Assembly (NCBI RefSeq): GCF_014764715.1
Contig: NZ_JACXXE010000004.1
Location: 62,001-126,000, forward strand
Direction: 5' to 3'
DNA from: Bacillus crepusculi
Lineage (GTDB): Bacteria > Bacillota > Bacilli > Bacillales > Bacillaceae
Length of the DNA stretch: 64,000 nucleotides
Part shown: positions 35,394 to 44,905 of the stretch, one piece after another
Layout: every line of letters starts with the position of its first letter
Numbering within the stretch: position 1 is the first letter of the stretch
The notes under the pieces: generated by a model
The model's database searches: none
Seen by the model: the letters and a program-made list of their open reading frames with translations, nothing else
Told to the model about the DNA's origin: nothing
Program-made: the position numbers and the translations under genes

Positions 35394-35416
35394 TTTGTCA
35401 CATAGTGTGTGACAAA
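35394..35416. promoter_or_regulatory. MtlR operator of mtlA
   Basis: A perfect inverted repeat with nine-base arms TTTGTCACA and TGTGACAAA and a five-base spacer, ending 17 bp before the -35 box. MtlR sites of this form (TTGTCA-type arms) are known from B. subtilis and Geobacillus. Confidence 0.8.
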
Positions 35417-35684
35417 ATTGAAAAATAATGTGACACCTCTCGGCATACCATAGATGATAGCGGGGTAAAAACTGAATCTACTGTTGTTTTGGCGCAAAAT
35501 TCATTGGAATTTCACAACTTTCAAATGGTCACTTCTTGTTTCCTCTACTTAAATCGAATAGGCTTATATTGATCAAACATTCAAGAAACGTCTGCGCAGA
35601 CATGACACAGAAAAAGTGAACCATCTGGCTATTTGTTTCGTTTACCTTTTAAAGTGGGCGGTACAATAGAAAGAGCGGTTTTTT

Positions 35685-35697
35685 CTGTGACTCACAG
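35685..35697. promoter_or_regulatory. palindrome upstream of ycnJ
   Basis: CTGTGA-C-TCACAG, perfect, 18 bp after the TACAAT box. It is a candidate copper-responsive operator; no regulator gene is adjacent. Confidence 0.35.
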
Positions 35698-35760
35698 TTT
35701 ACTGCCGCTTTCTTTCTGATACATGAGACATTTTCATACGTAGAAAGGCGGTTATTCACC

Positions 35761-37395
35761 TTGTTGAAAAATAGTAAGTGGCTCCTGCTTCTTATCATCA
35801 TGCTCGCTTTTTTCATGCCAAAGGAAGCATTTGCTCATGCATATGTGGTGAGCTCAAATCCAGCAGCAAATGAAGAGCTGGATCAGCAGCCTCCTTCAGT
35901 CTCTATCACATTTAGTGAAGGAATTGAAAGCGGGTTTCATGCCATTAAGGTGCTAAATGCAAAAGGTGATCGTGTGGATAAGGGAGATACGGTCATTAAA
36001 GATCAAAAGATGATGGAAGCTGCTTTAAAAAAGGATTTACCAAAAGGGATTTACACCATTCAGTGGAATGCGGTATCAGCGGATGGACACTCTGTCTCTG
36101 GCATGATTCCATTTAGTATTGGAAAAGCAGATGGGGGTTTTGACCAACTAGATCAAGGTCAAACGAATGAATCTATCGACATGGCTTCGACCATTGACAA
36201 AGCCTTTCTTTATACGTCGTTTAGCTTATTCCTTGGGACCATTTTGTTTGGACTGTTTTGGTTTCAAGCTGCCATTTCACACACATTAGCTAAACGAATG
36301 AAGTGGCTTTTGACATTGTCACTCATCATGATGGGCGGAGCACTCTTGTTCCAGCTGCCGATTCAAACAAAATCAGCGGCAGAGGTGTCCTTTTGGGGTG
36401 CGTTTCAGCCATCGCTTTTACAAGAAACCATTGCGTCGACTTCTGGCGGGGGTCTGTGGATGATGCTCATGGTGTCGTTTGTTCTTCTTGCCATTTGGAC
36501 CATTGTGGCGATGAAAAAAGGGAACTTCACTTCTTTTCGGGTATGGCTGTTTCCGCTACTCATTTTCGCGGTGCTTCTTTGGCTGAAAGCACAAATCGGT
36601 CATCCAGCAGCAACAGATAATAAAATACTGACAACGTCACTTGATTTTATCCATCTCGTCTCTGCATCGATTTGGGTCGGTGGTTTAACAGCCATTGTTC
36701 TCCTGTTGATGAAGAAGCTGCCAGATGAAGATCAGCCGCTCATGCGCCGTACACTGACAGCCTTTCATCCGTGGGCACTGCTTTCGGTTGGACTCATTGT
36801 GTTTTCAGGATTTGTGAATGCCATCTTTATTTTGCAATCGTTTGATGCCCTTTTCCAATCAGCGTACGGACGCACCTTTTTGATCAAGCTTGGTTTATTT
36901 ATCATCATGGGCCTTCTTGGTCTTTTCCACTACTTGATGCTGAGATGGGAAAAGAAGCAGAAACGTCACATTTCCTTACGAGCTGAATGGATCATCGGAA
37001 TCGCTATTTTGTTATTAACGGCTGTGTTTACCAATATTCCAAGCCCTCCGCCGCCTGCACCTGAGCCATTCTTTGGTGCCAATCAGGTCGAGCATCGTGA
37101 CATTGTGTCCTTGAGCATTACCCCGAATGCTCCTGGGAAAAATACGTTTGAGGTGGCATTTACGAAGAAGGATGGACAAACGATCACTGACATCCAATCT
37201 GTGACAGCCAAGATCCATAAGGTCGCCTTATTGGGTGATGAGACACCTAGTGAATTTCAGCTAGAACGATTAAAAAATGGACATTTCTCTGCTGAAAATC
37301 TCTTATTAAACGAAAAAGGCACATGGAAGATTGAAATCCATGCGTTGACTGGTTCTTTTGAAAATATCGATACCACATTTATTAGAAGAAACTAA
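35761..37395 (+). CDS. ycnJ: YcnJ, CopC-CopD copper import protein
   Basis: A 544-residue fusion. After the signal peptide the mature protein begins with HAYVVSSNPAANEEL, so that the CopC copper-binding histidine becomes the N-terminus; the second CopC site SADGHSVSG is at about 110. Then comes CopD with about eight helices (150-425) and a C-terminal extracellular domain. B. subtilis YcnJ imports copper under limitation. The start is TTG after AAAGGCGG. ycnI follows by 17 bp. Confidence 0.95.
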   Translation: MLKNSKWLLLLIIMLAFFMPKEAFAHAYVVSSNPAANEELDQQPPSVSITFSEGIESGFHAIKVLNAKGDRVDKGDTVIKDQKMMEAALKKDLPKGIYTIQWNAVSADGHSVSGMIPFSIGKADGGFDQLDQGQTNESIDMASTIDKAFLYTSFSLFLGTILFGLFWFQAAISHTLAKRMKWLLTLSLIMMGGALLFQLPIQTKSAAEVSFWGAFQPSLLQETIASTSGGGLWMMLMVSFVLLAIWTIVAMKKGNFTSFRVWLFPLLIFAVLLWLKAQIGHPAATDNKILTTSLDFIHLVSASIWVGGLTAIVLLLMKKLPDEDQPLMRRTLTAFHPWALLSVGLIVFSGFVNAIFILQSFDALFQSAYGRTFLIKLGLFIIMGLLGLFHYLMLRWEKKQKRHISLRAEWIIGIAILLLTAVFTNIPSPPPPAPEPFFGANQVEHRDIVSLSITPNAPGKNTFEVAFTKKDGQTITDIQSVTAKIHKVALLGDETPSEFQLERLKNGHFSAENLLLNEKGTWKIEIHALTGSFENIDTTFIRRN

Positions 37396-37412
37396 AAAGG
37401 AGTTCATATCAC

Positions 37413-38027
37413 ATGAAAAAATATGTTAAAGCTTTATTACCAATGCTTCTCGTTTCATTTTTACTGGCGATCCCTGTGAGTGCGCACATGACAGTCAAAC
37501 CTGATACGTCTGCGACAAACGCTTGGGAAACGTATACGTTAAAGGTACCTTCTGAAAGTGACAGCCCGACAACAAAGGTTGTCATCACAATGCCTAAAGG
37601 CGTCGAGTTCCAGCAATACGAGCCAATACCTGGCTGGAAAACAACAACGGAAGAAAAGGATGGCAAGGTAACAAGAGTCACTTGGGAAGCAACGGGTAAA
37701 GGCGTGCTTGCCGGACAGTTCCAGCAATTTGTTTTTGTGGCAAAGAATCCTGAAAAAGCAGGTGAAGCTGCATGGGATGCGTATCAATATTATAAGGATG
37801 GAACAGTCGTTGAATGGACTGGCGATCAAGACGCGGATAAACCTCACTCCATCACAAATATTGTGGCATCTAATACGGCAACTGATTCACACGGTCAAGA
37901 AAAACCAAAAGAAGAAAAGGCATCTGAAACAGCCTCCACTTCTTCCTCACCACTTGTCCTTGGTCTGTCCATTGCCGCACTAGTCGTAGCCCTTATTGCA
38001 CTCGGACTTGCTTTCAGAAAAAAATAA
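37413..38027 (+). CDS. ycnI: YcnI, DUF1775 copper-binding membrane protein
   Basis: A 204-residue protein with a signal peptide (about 1-23), mature N-terminus HMTVKPDTSATNAWETYTLKVP, a beta-barrel DUF1775 domain, a Ser/Thr/Glu-rich stalk and a C-terminal membrane helix (about 180-200). In B. subtilis YcnI binds Cu(II) through the N-terminal histidine with tryptophans and probably hands copper to YcnJ. It is in one operon with ycnJ. Confidence 0.95.
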   Translation: MKKYVKALLPMLLVSFLLAIPVSAHMTVKPDTSATNAWETYTLKVPSESDSPTTKVVITMPKGVEFQQYEPIPGWKTTTEEKDGKVTRVTWEATGKGVLAGQFQQFVFVAKNPEKAGEAAWDAYQYYKDGTVVEWTGDQDADKPHSITNIVASNTATDSHGQEKPKEEKASETASTSSSPLVLGLSIAALVVALIALGLAFRKK

Positions 38028-38038
38028 ACCTTATAAGA

Positions 38039-38066
38039 GCGGTCGTTTTCTTGGAAACGATCGCTT
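38039..38066 (+). terminator. terminator of ycnJ-ycnI
   Basis: GCGGTCGTTT and AAACGATCGC arms (one mismatch) followed by TTTTT. Confidence 0.82.
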
Positions 38067-38159
38067 TTTATTTTCCCAACCTATGATTTCCAATACAGGA
38101 TTGAATAGGATACTGGTGCATGCCATAATGAGACACATGACCACGTAGGAGGCTATAAG

Positions 38160-38756
38160 ATGAACCATCTAATCATTTTTGCTCATCCCCAGCAAAGCTT
38201 AAACCAAACCTTATTAGATCTTGTTGTGAGCACTCTTTTGAACAATGGTCATGATGTGACTGTTCGTGATGTCTATGCCCTCGGCTTTTCGCCAGAGCTC
38301 ACCCTAGCGGAAAAGGCTGCGATCAAACGCGGTCATGTGCCGGTCGCCATTCAGACAGAACAGATGCTTATTCAGCAAGCGGATGTCTTGACGTTTATTT
38401 TCCCGATATGGTGGACAGGTCTGCCAGCTATGCTAAAGGGCTATGTGGAGCGCGTCTTTTCGCAGGGATTTGCTTATCAGATGAATGAGCACGGGGCGAT
38501 TGAAAATCTGCTTCGGGACAAAAAAGGTGTCATTATCAACACACACGATTCCCCGAGGACCTTTCTTGATTCCAATAGGATCGTTCCCCCTTCTCATCAC
38601 ATGACAACGGATACAGAAGTCTTTAATTTTATTGGTGTTGAGCCTGTTGAACGGCTTTTATTTAGCAGTATGGATCAAGCATCTGCTGATTATATCCATG
38701 AAATCCTACAGGAAACGAAAGAAACAGTGGATCAGCTCTTCCCACCAGCTGTTTAA
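38160..38756 (+). CDS. NAD(P)H quinone oxidoreductase, YwrO/MdaB type
   Basis: A 198-residue flavodoxin-fold reductase. FAHPQQSLNQTLLD binds the flavin phosphate, FPIWWTGLPAMLKGYVERVFSQGFAY is the signature of the family. It probably reduces quinones or related compounds with NAD(P)H. Closest in kind to B. subtilis YwrO, though slightly longer. The start has GTAGGAGG ahead. Confidence 0.82.
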   Translation: MNHLIIFAHPQQSLNQTLLDLVVSTLLNNGHDVTVRDVYALGFSPELTLAEKAAIKRGHVPVAIQTEQMLIQQADVLTFIFPIWWTGLPAMLKGYVERVFSQGFAYQMNEHGAIENLLRDKKGVIINTHDSPRTFLDSNRIVPPSHHMTTDTEVFNFIGVEPVERLLFSSMDQASADYIHEILQETKETVDQLFPPAV

Positions 38757-38761
38757 TATAA

Positions 38762-38793
38762 AAAAAGACTGCCGAGGTTCCTCGGACAGTCTC
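38762..38793. terminator. two-way terminator between the quinone reductase and gabD
   Basis: GACTG-CCGAGG and CCTCGG-CAGTC arms with one mismatch; T run strong on the minus strand, for gabD. Confidence 0.8.
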
Positions 38794-38795
38794 TA

Positions 38796-40190
38796 TTATC
38801 CATCTAAACCAATGGATACATATTTTGTTTCTAAATATGGCTCGATTCCTTCAATACCGCCTTCACGGCCAATTCCGCTCTCTTTCATACCGCCAAACGG
38901 TGCTTGAACAGCGGATGGGCCGCCATCATTCCAGCCAATAATACCGTAATCAAGATTCTCTGAAATGTAGAGTCCGTTTCGGTAATTCTCTGTAAAGAAA
39001 TAAGCTGCAAGTCCAAAAGGTGTATCGTTGGCTAATTCAATCGCCTCATCTAATGTTTGGAATGTCGTTATTGGTGCCACAGGACCAAAGGTTTCTTCAT
39101 GCATGATATTCATCGTAGGATCGACATGTGTAAGCACCGTTGGCTGAACAAAGTAATAGGACTTCTCATCGTCAAAATCCGTCTTGCCGCCGACAAGCAC
39201 TTTCGCCCCTTTATCCACTGCATCTTGAATTTGGTCGACAATTTTATCAAAGCCGCGTTTATTGATAATTGGACCGATCGATGTGCCTTCTTCAAACCCA
39301 TTTCCCACTTTCAGCTTTTCTACTTCTTTGCTGAAGCTTTGAGCAAATGCTTCATGAATCTCTTCATGCACAATTAAGCGGTTGGCACACACACAGGTTT
39401 GTCCTGCATTACGAAACTTAGATGCGACTGCTTGTTTCACAGCCAGTTCAAGATTGGCATCCTTGTCTACGATGAGCGGGGCATGCCCTCCAAGCTCCAT
39501 CGATACGTGTTTCACTGTGCTGGCACTGTTTTTGATCAGATGCTTGCCGACTGGTGTCGAGCCTGTAAATGTGATCTTGCGAATCAATGGGCTGTCTGTG
39601 AAGATTTCCCCCACTTCTTTCCCATCTCCAACAACCCATTGCAGCGCATCCTCCGGAATCCCGGCTTCATGTCCTAATTTCACAAGCTCAATAGCTGTTA
39701 GCGGCGTGTCTTCAGCAGGCTTCACAATAAACGTACAGCCCGCCGCAAGTGCTGGTGCTGCCTTTCTCGTAATCATCGCCGCAGGAAAGTTCCACGGTGT
39801 AATGGCTGCAACAGGGCCAACTGGCTGCTTTGTGACGAAAAGGCGCTTATTCGTCGTATGGGACGGGATGGTTCTGCCATAGATCCGTTTGGCTTCCTCT
39901 GCGTACCATTCAATATATCCAGCCGCATAGACGATTTCTCCTAATGCTTCTTGATACGGCTTCCCATTTTCTTCTGTGATGATTTTGGCAAGCCTTTCTT
40001 TATGTTCGATTATCAGATCAAACCACTTGCGAATGATATTGGCACGCTCATGCGCTGACGTTTTTGCCCATGCTTTGAATGCTTTGTGTGAGCGGGAAAT
40101 CGCGTCTTCGATCTGTTCTTTTGTATGCTGAGCAACTGAAGCAATTTCTTCCCCTGTTGCAGGATTATACACTTTGAGTTCGTTTGTCAT
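38796..40190 (-). CDS. gabD: succinate-semialdehyde dehydrogenase
   Basis: A 464-residue aldehyde dehydrogenase: Glu232 in MELGGHAP and the nucleophile Cys266 in [11 protein letters not shown], with WNFPAAM at the cofactor site. It oxidises succinic semialdehyde to succinate as the second step of GABA breakdown. It overlaps the permease gene upstream by 26 bp, so the two are coupled. In B. subtilis gabD follows gabT directly. Confidence 0.93.
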   Translation of the reverse strand: MTNELKVYNPATGEEIASVAQHTKEQIEDAISRSHKAFKAWAKTSAHERANIIRKWFDLIIEHKERLAKIITEENGKPYQEALGEIVYAAGYIEWYAEEAKRIYGRTIPSHTTNKRLFVTKQPVGPVAAITPWNFPAAMITRKAAPALAAGCTFIVKPAEDTPLTAIELVKLGHEAGIPEDALQWVVGDGKEVGEIFTDSPLIRKITFTGSTPVGKHLIKNSASTVKHVSMELGGHAPLIVDKDANLELAVKQAVASKFRNAGQTCVCANRLIVHEEIHEAFAQSFSKEVEKLKVGNGFEEGTSIGPIINKRGFDKIVDQIQDAVDKGAKVLVGGKTDFDDEKSYYFVQPTVLTHVDPTMNIMHEETFGPVAPITTFQTLDEAIELANDTPFGLAAYFFTENYRNGLYISENLDYGIIGWNDGGPSAVQAPFGGMKESGIGREGGIEGIEPYLETKYVSIGLDG

Positions 40191-41553
40191 GCTCTATCTT
40201 CTCCTTCGTTCTTGGATTCATTACATATAGTATATACCCAATGAGTACCCAACCTAAAAGCAAGATCCATTCAGCTGGCCATGATAAGGAGGCCGGCATG
40301 CCTGGAAAATAAAATGAAAGAAAAAGGAGACTTAGTCCAATGGCACATACCCCTGTTGTCCGCCAATACTTAATGCGATATGGACGCTCAAGATTAGGTT
40401 CTGTTTTGCGAAGCTTCATAAAAGCGATGGATACAATTAAATACCCGACGATGATTCCCACGCCTCCTGCATTGACAATCCATACGAGGGCAGGGCGCCC
40501 TAATAATGGAGCAAAAAAGGCCAGTGCCCCAAGAAATAAAATGGCATTTGTCGGTGTTTTATACTTTGGATGAATATACGCAAACCATTTGGAAATCATG
40601 CCTCTTTCCGCCATAGCATATAGGATACGGCTTGCACCGATGATAAAAGCGTTCCAGCTCGTCACAATCCCAGCTACACCGCCAATGACAAGCACTGTCC
40701 CAAATGCCTGATGACCGAGAAGCTGCACCATGGCATCTGCTGTCGCCAATGAAGAGGCTTCAAGCTGGCCTTTTGACAGCCCTGCCGCGACCCCAAAGAC
40801 AATGAGCAGATAAAATACAACGGCACTCACGATTGATATAATCAAGATTCTCCCGATGATTTTCTTCGGTGCATTGATTTCTGCCGCCACCTGCGGGATG
40901 ACATCAAATCCAACGAATAAAAAGGGAATCATGACTAAAACGGCCATGAGACCGCCAACCCCGCCTTGAAACATCGGCTCAAGATTTGCAAAATCTCCAT
41001 TAAATGTCGCGCCGCCTAAAAGGAGAAAACCTGTAAGGATAATCGCCACTGTGAAAACTGACTGAAAAATGGCGGCAGGCTTTGCCCCTATGTAATTCAG
41101 AGCTGTTAAAAATAGCGCCCCGCCAGATCCAATCAACACCCACGTGAAATAAACATCCCATCCCCCTATATTCCATAGGAAACCAACATGCTGTGTTGGA
41201 ATCACATAGTCAATCACTGTTGGCAAAGCGACCGCTTCAAACGTAATCACGGACACATAACCGAACAATACGCCCCATGCTGAAACGAACGCTGATTTCA
41301 TCCCAAATGCCCGCTGGACAAAGACGAGCCCTCCGCCTGTCTCTGGAATTGCAGACGATAGCTCGGCATATGTGAGTCCAATAAAGATGACGAGAATGCC
41401 CCCTATGACAAAAGCAATCACACTGCCTAAAAATCCAGCTGTTAAAATCCAATCTCCCGAAAGTACAACCCAACCCCAGCCAAGCATTGCACCAATGGAT
41501 AAGAACAGTACATCTGACTGTGACATGGTTTTTGCCATTTGTTGTTTTTGCAT
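40165..41553 (-). CDS. APC-family amino acid permease in the GABA operon
   Basis: A 462-residue transporter with twelve predicted helices. The start [16 protein letters not shown] and [22 protein letters not shown] in helices 1-3 are APC signatures. It lies between gabT and gabD and overlaps gabD, so GABA or a related amino acid is the likely cargo. It is not the GabP of B. subtilis, which is encoded elsewhere and belongs to another APC branch. The cargo is inferred from position only. Confidence 0.85.
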   Translation of the reverse strand: MQKQQMAKTMSQSDVLFLSIGAMLGWGWVVLSGDWILTAGFLGSVIAFVIGGILVIFIGLTYAELSSAIPETGGGLVFVQRAFGMKSAFVSAWGVLFGYVSVITFEAVALPTVIDYVIPTQHVGFLWNIGGWDVYFTWVLIGSGGALFLTALNYIGAKPAAIFQSVFTVAIILTGFLLLGGATFNGDFANLEPMFQGGVGGLMAVLVMIPFLFVGFDVIPQVAAEINAPKKIIGRILIISIVSAVVFYLLIVFGVAAGLSKGQLEASSLATADAMVQLLGHQAFGTVLVIGGVAGIVTSWNAFIIGASRILYAMAERGMISKWFAYIHPKYKTPTNAILFLGALAFFAPLLGRPALVWIVNAGGVGIIVGYLIVSIAFMKLRKTEPNLERPYRIKYWRTTGVCAIGLSLLFLSFYFPGMPASLSWPAEWILLLGWVLIGYILYVMNPRTKEKIEHDKRTQSV

Positions 41554-41574
41554 ACAACCATCCCCCTTTGTTGT

Positions 41575-42897
41575 TTAGCGTGCTTTGAAGGCGTCCTCGA
41601 TGATCCCTAGTCCTTCGTGAAGCAGCTCATCTGTGATGACAAGTGGTGTTAAAAAGCGAATGATATTCCCATTAATTCCTGCCGTTAATAGGAGCAGCCC
41701 GTGCTCATTTGCATATGATGCAATCGCTGCGGCTGTTTTTTTATCAGGTGTACGCGTTGTTTGATCTTCCACAATTTCAATGGCTGCCATTGCCCCTAAT
41801 CTTCGGACTTCTCCAATGAATGGGTACTTTGTTCTCCAATCATTCGCTTTGTCCTCAATGACTTGTCCAATATGTTCAGATCGTTGATTCAATTGTTCGG
41901 TTTCAATGATATCAAGAACGGCTAGTGCTGCTACGCAGCCTAACGGACTTCCTGCATACGTTCCCCCAAGCTCCCCTGGATCAGCTGCATCAAGCAGTTC
42001 TTTTCTGCCAACGACGCCACTTAGCGGCAGGCCAGCTGCAAGAGATTTTGACACAGTGATTAAGTCTGGCACCACATCAAAGTGCTCAATGGCAAAGTAT
42101 TTTCCCGTTCTCGCAAAGCCTGTTTGGATCTCATCTGCGACAAAGACAATCCCGTGCTGCTGACAAAATGAAGCGACGTGCTGAACGAAACGCTTCGATG
42201 GTACAATGAATCCGCCCTCCCCTTGGACTGGCTCCATCACCACACAAGCGACTGTTTCTGGTGCAACGGCAGCGACGAAGAATTGATTGAATTGATCAAT
42301 GATGTACTCGTCGTAGGCCGCATCACTTAATCCATCAGGCTTTTGATAGTAATAAGGATACGGCGCTTGATACACCTCTGAGGCGAATGGTCCGAACCCA
42401 AATTTATAAGGCTTGACCTTGCTCGTCATGCTCATCGTCATATTCGTTCTACCGTGAAAGCCTCTTGTAAACGATACAACAGCCTGTCGTTTCGTATATT
42501 TACGGGCAATTTTCACCGCATTTTCAACAGCCTCTGCACCTGAATTGAGGAAAATGGCTTTCTTGTCATGGCCCCCTGGTGTGAGGTGACATAGCTTTTC
42601 TGCCAATTCGATATACGATTCGTACATCATGACGTTGAAGCCTGGGTGAATCAGACTGTCTGCCTGTGCTTTGACCGCTTCCACAACTTTTGGATGTGAA
42701 TGTCCTACATTTAATGTGCCGATGGCGCCTGCAAAATCAATAAAACGATTCCCATCAATATCGAACAGCTCGGCTCCCTTTCCTTTCGCTGCAAGATGAC
42801 GATTGCCATTACTGACGCCTCTTGCGACGTATTGATCTCTTTTCCCCTGCCATTCTTCTGTTGAAAAACGGTTTGTTGTCGTTTGACTCATTGTCAT
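41575..42897 (-). CDS. gabT: 4-aminobutyrate aminotransferase
   Basis: A 440-residue class III PLP aminotransferase. The PLP lysine is Lys284 in ITVSKSLAAGLPLSG, DEIQTGFARTG is the cofactor-binding Asp motif and NSGAEAVENAVKIAR binds the phosphate. It transfers the amino group of GABA to 2-oxoglutarate. The ATG at 42897 is very close to GGGG; the ATG six bases later is also possible. Controlled by the divergent gabR. Confidence 0.93.
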   Translation of the reverse strand: MTMSQTTTNRFSTEEWQGKRDQYVARGVSNGNRHLAAKGKGAELFDIDGNRFIDFAGAIGTLNVGHSHPKVVEAVKAQADSLIHPGFNVMMYESYIELAEKLCHLTPGGHDKKAIFLNSGAEAVENAVKIARKYTKRQAVVSFTRGFHGRTNMTMSMTSKVKPYKFGFGPFASEVYQAPYPYYYQKPDGLSDAAYDEYIIDQFNQFFVAAVAPETVACVVMEPVQGEGGFIVPSKRFVQHVASFCQQHGIVFVADEIQTGFARTGKYFAIEHFDVVPDLITVSKSLAAGLPLSGVVGRKELLDAADPGELGGTYAGSPLGCVAALAVLDIIETEQLNQRSEHIGQVIEDKANDWRTKYPFIGEVRRLGAMAAIEIVEDQTTRTPDKKTAAAIASYANEHGLLLLTAGINGNIIRFLTPLVITDELLHEGLGIIEDAFKAR

Positions 42898-42937
42898 CCA
42901 TCCCCTTTATGTCTTTTTTATTATTCTGAATATTTTT

Positions 42938-42978
42938 TGGTATGATAGAAAGTACCAATATCATTTTTTTCATGGTAT
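42938..42978. promoter_or_regulatory. GabR direct repeats
   Basis: Two ATACCA boxes (minus strand; TGGTAT at 42938-42943 and 42973-42978), 35 bp apart start to start, with a related inverted half site near 42952. GabR of B. subtilis binds ATACCA direct repeats in the same gabR-gabT gap. Confidence 0.7.
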
Positions 42979-42999
42979 CAGAGAGGGTGGAATGGTGAA

Positions 43000-44424
43000 A
43001 TGCTGACAATTCAACTAGATCAAACAGGGGCAAAGGGGTTTATTTATCATCAAATTTATACGAAAATCAAAGACGAAATTTTAAATAGGAATCTTCAGCC
43101 GCACGATCAATTACCTTCGAAACGAGAGTTAGCAGGTACATTAAAAGTCAGCGTGAATTCAGTGAACGGTGCCTATCAGCAGCTACTTGCCGAGGGATAT
43201 TTATATTCGGTTGAGCGCAAAGGATTTTTTGTGGAAGCGCTCGAAACGTTTCATGAGCCGGGTCAGCTGAAGCCATCGTCTCTTCCAGCGGATTTAAAGG
43301 AAGAGCCCATTGCAAGAGACGACTGGTACTCTTTTTCACACATCTCCGTTGATACGGCAAACTTTCCTTTTAAAAGCTGGCTGAAAAGTGAACAAAAGGC
43401 AATCAGCCTCCACCAAGAAGCCTTTAGTGAGCTTCCGCACCCGCAGGGGGTTTATGCGCTGCGAGAAACGATTGCCCGGCTGATCGGACTTGCCCGAGGT
43501 GTCAAATGCTACCCTGAACAGCTCATTTTAAGTGCAGGCACTCAATCACTCATTCATTCGTTATCGAGCATTCTTCCGGCTGATCAAGTATACGGGTTAG
43601 AAAACCCTGGCTACCGCCGGCTCTATCAAATGCTGAAAAATAATCATCATCGAATTGAAACGATTGGGATAGACCAAAAAGGTGTGCGGATGAGCGACAT
43701 TCACAGGAAACAGCCGAATGTCTTGATCATTACCCCTTCACATCAGTTCCCAACAGGGGTAATCATGCCGATTTCCCGGCGAATTCAGCTGTTAAATTGG
43801 GCAGCTGATCAGCCAGACCGCTATATCATTGAGGATGATTATGACAGTGAATTTAAGTATGGCACAGACAGCATCCCGGCGCTGCAAAGTCTTGATCGAT
43901 ATGACAAAGTCATCTATATGGGGACCTTTTCAAAATCATTGCTGCCAGGCCTTCGGCTTAGCTACATGGTGTTGCCTCAGCATTTATTAAGACGATATAA
44001 GAAAGAACAGCATTTCTTCATTCAAACGGCCAACCTTTTTACCCAATATACCCTTCTTCACTTTATTCAAGATGGCGCGTATCAGCGGCATATTAAGAGA
44101 ATGAATGGATTATATGAGGAAAAGCGGAAGCAGCTTATTGGAGAACTTGAAACCGTCTTTGCTGACAACGTACGGATTATCGGGGAAAATGCAGGGCTTC
44201 ATTTTATCGCAGAGTTCCGCTCGGATCGAACGCAGCACGAGATTTTACAGCGAGCCAAAGAAAGAAAGCTGAAAATGTATGGGATGGATCGCTTCACCCT
44301 TGATGAGCATTTGCCGGGGCATCAAGAAGGCTTCGTCCCGCTCGTCCTCGGCTTCTCTCATATGCAGCCAGAGGATATTCAACCGGCAGTGAAACGACTG
44401 CACGAGTCAATTTATGGGAAATAA
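43000..44424 (+). CDS. gabR: GabR, MocR-type PLP-dependent regulator
   Basis: A 474-residue protein with an N-terminal GntR-type winged helix (about 12-80, LPSKRELAGTLKVSVNSVNGAYQQL) and an aminotransferase-like domain. PLP would bind Lys312 in TFSKSLLPGLRLSY, the same number as in B. subtilis GabR. It activates gabT-gabD with GABA and PLP and represses itself. Divergent from gabT with the ATACCA repeats between. Confidence 0.95.
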   Translation: MLTIQLDQTGAKGFIYHQIYTKIKDEILNRNLQPHDQLPSKRELAGTLKVSVNSVNGAYQQLLAEGYLYSVERKGFFVEALETFHEPGQLKPSSLPADLKEEPIARDDWYSFSHISVDTANFPFKSWLKSEQKAISLHQEAFSELPHPQGVYALRETIARLIGLARGVKCYPEQLILSAGTQSLIHSLSSILPADQVYGLENPGYRRLYQMLKNNHHRIETIGIDQKGVRMSDIHRKQPNVLIITPSHQFPTGVIMPISRRIQLLNWAADQPDRYIIEDDYDSEFKYGTDSIPALQSLDRYDKVIYMGTFSKSLLPGLRLSYMVLPQHLLRRYKKEQHFFIQTANLFTQYTLLHFIQDGAYQRHIKRMNGLYEEKRKQLIGELETVFADNVRIIGENAGLHFIAEFRSDRTQHEILQRAKERKLKMYGMDRFTLDEHLPGHQEGFVPLVLGFSHMQPEDIQPAVKRLHESIYGK

Positions 44425-44427
44425 AAC

Positions 44428-44455
44428 AGCCAGCTGCTTTACTAGACAGCTGGCT
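44428..44455. terminator. terminator between gabR and the ArsR gene
   Basis: AGCCAGCTG and CAGCTGGCT perfect arms; the T run is better on the minus strand, after the ArsR stop. Confidence 0.7.
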
Positions 44456-44766
44456 TACCACCGCTCTTTATCTACGGCTAAAATGGATGACACGAGTCCA
44501 GGAAAAGCGGTCTCGATATCTTCTTTTCTTAAAGAATAGTAGCGATGCTTTCCGTCAATTCTCACTTTCACGACGCCTGCCTCCCTCAGCACTTTGAAGT
44601 GATGGGAGAGCGTGGATTTGGCAATATTCATCTCATACGTGCCGCATGTCCTCTCCCCCGCTTCTGCTAAGCAGCGGACAATTTCTAACCGGACAGGATC
44701 AGCCAATGCTTGCAGCACAGAAATCAGTGTCATGTCTTCTTGAGTTGGATGGTTTGGATTATTCAT
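44455..44766 (-). CDS. ArsR-family regulator
   Basis: A 103-residue winged-helix protein with [16 protein letters not shown], then [20 protein letters not shown] as the recognition helix and [16 protein letters not shown] at the end. A CGTYEM stretch follows a Cys-containing GERTC, but the ELCVCDL metal motif of metal sensors is absent, so the signal may not be a metal. The first ATG has no ribosome binding site and sits exactly where the promoter TTGTAT-N17-TACATT would start transcription, so the message may be leaderless. Met12 is the alternative start. Confidence 0.83.
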   Translation of the reverse strand: MNNPNHPTQEDMTLISVLQALADPVRLEIVRCLAEAGERTCGTYEMNIAKSTLSHHFKVLREAGVVKVRIDGKHRYYSLRKEDIETAFPGLVSSILAVDKERW

Positions 44767-44772
44767 ACGATA

Positions 44773-44801
44773 AATGTACCGTATTTTGTTCTAACATACA
44801 A
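44773..44801 (-). promoter_or_regulatory. promoter of the ArsR gene
   Basis: TTGTAT (44801-44796), 17 bp, TACATT (44778-44773); the start codon lies seven bases after the -10 box. Confidence 0.5.
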
Positions 44802-44826
44802 TCTCATGAGCTGCCTAAAAAGGATA

Positions 44827-44857
44827 AAATACCTGTCATACACACAGGTATTTTTTT
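44827..44857 (+). terminator. orphan terminator-like hairpin
   Basis: AAATACCTGT and ACAGGTATTT arms, seven-base loop, then a run of T. No plus-strand gene ends just upstream, so it may shield the TetR gene from antisense read-through. Confidence 0.6.
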
Positions 44858-44869
44858 AAGTTCGTTTTC

Positions 44870-44898
44870 TTGAAATAAGCGTTTCGTTTTGTTATTAT
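44870..44898 (+). promoter_or_regulatory. SigA promoter of the TetR-efflux operon
   Basis: TTGAAA, 17 bp, TATTAT; the twin operator begins eight bases after the -10 box. Confidence 0.7.
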
Positions 44899-44905
44899 GT
44901 CAAAA

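Larger units (their letters stand above)
35260..35760. other. divergent control region between mtlA and ycnJ
   Basis: The mtlA side (35340-35420) holds promoter, cre-like site and operator. The ycnJ side has a TACAAT at 35662-35667 without a clear -35 box, and a perfect palindrome at 35685. No coding frame. Confidence 0.6.
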
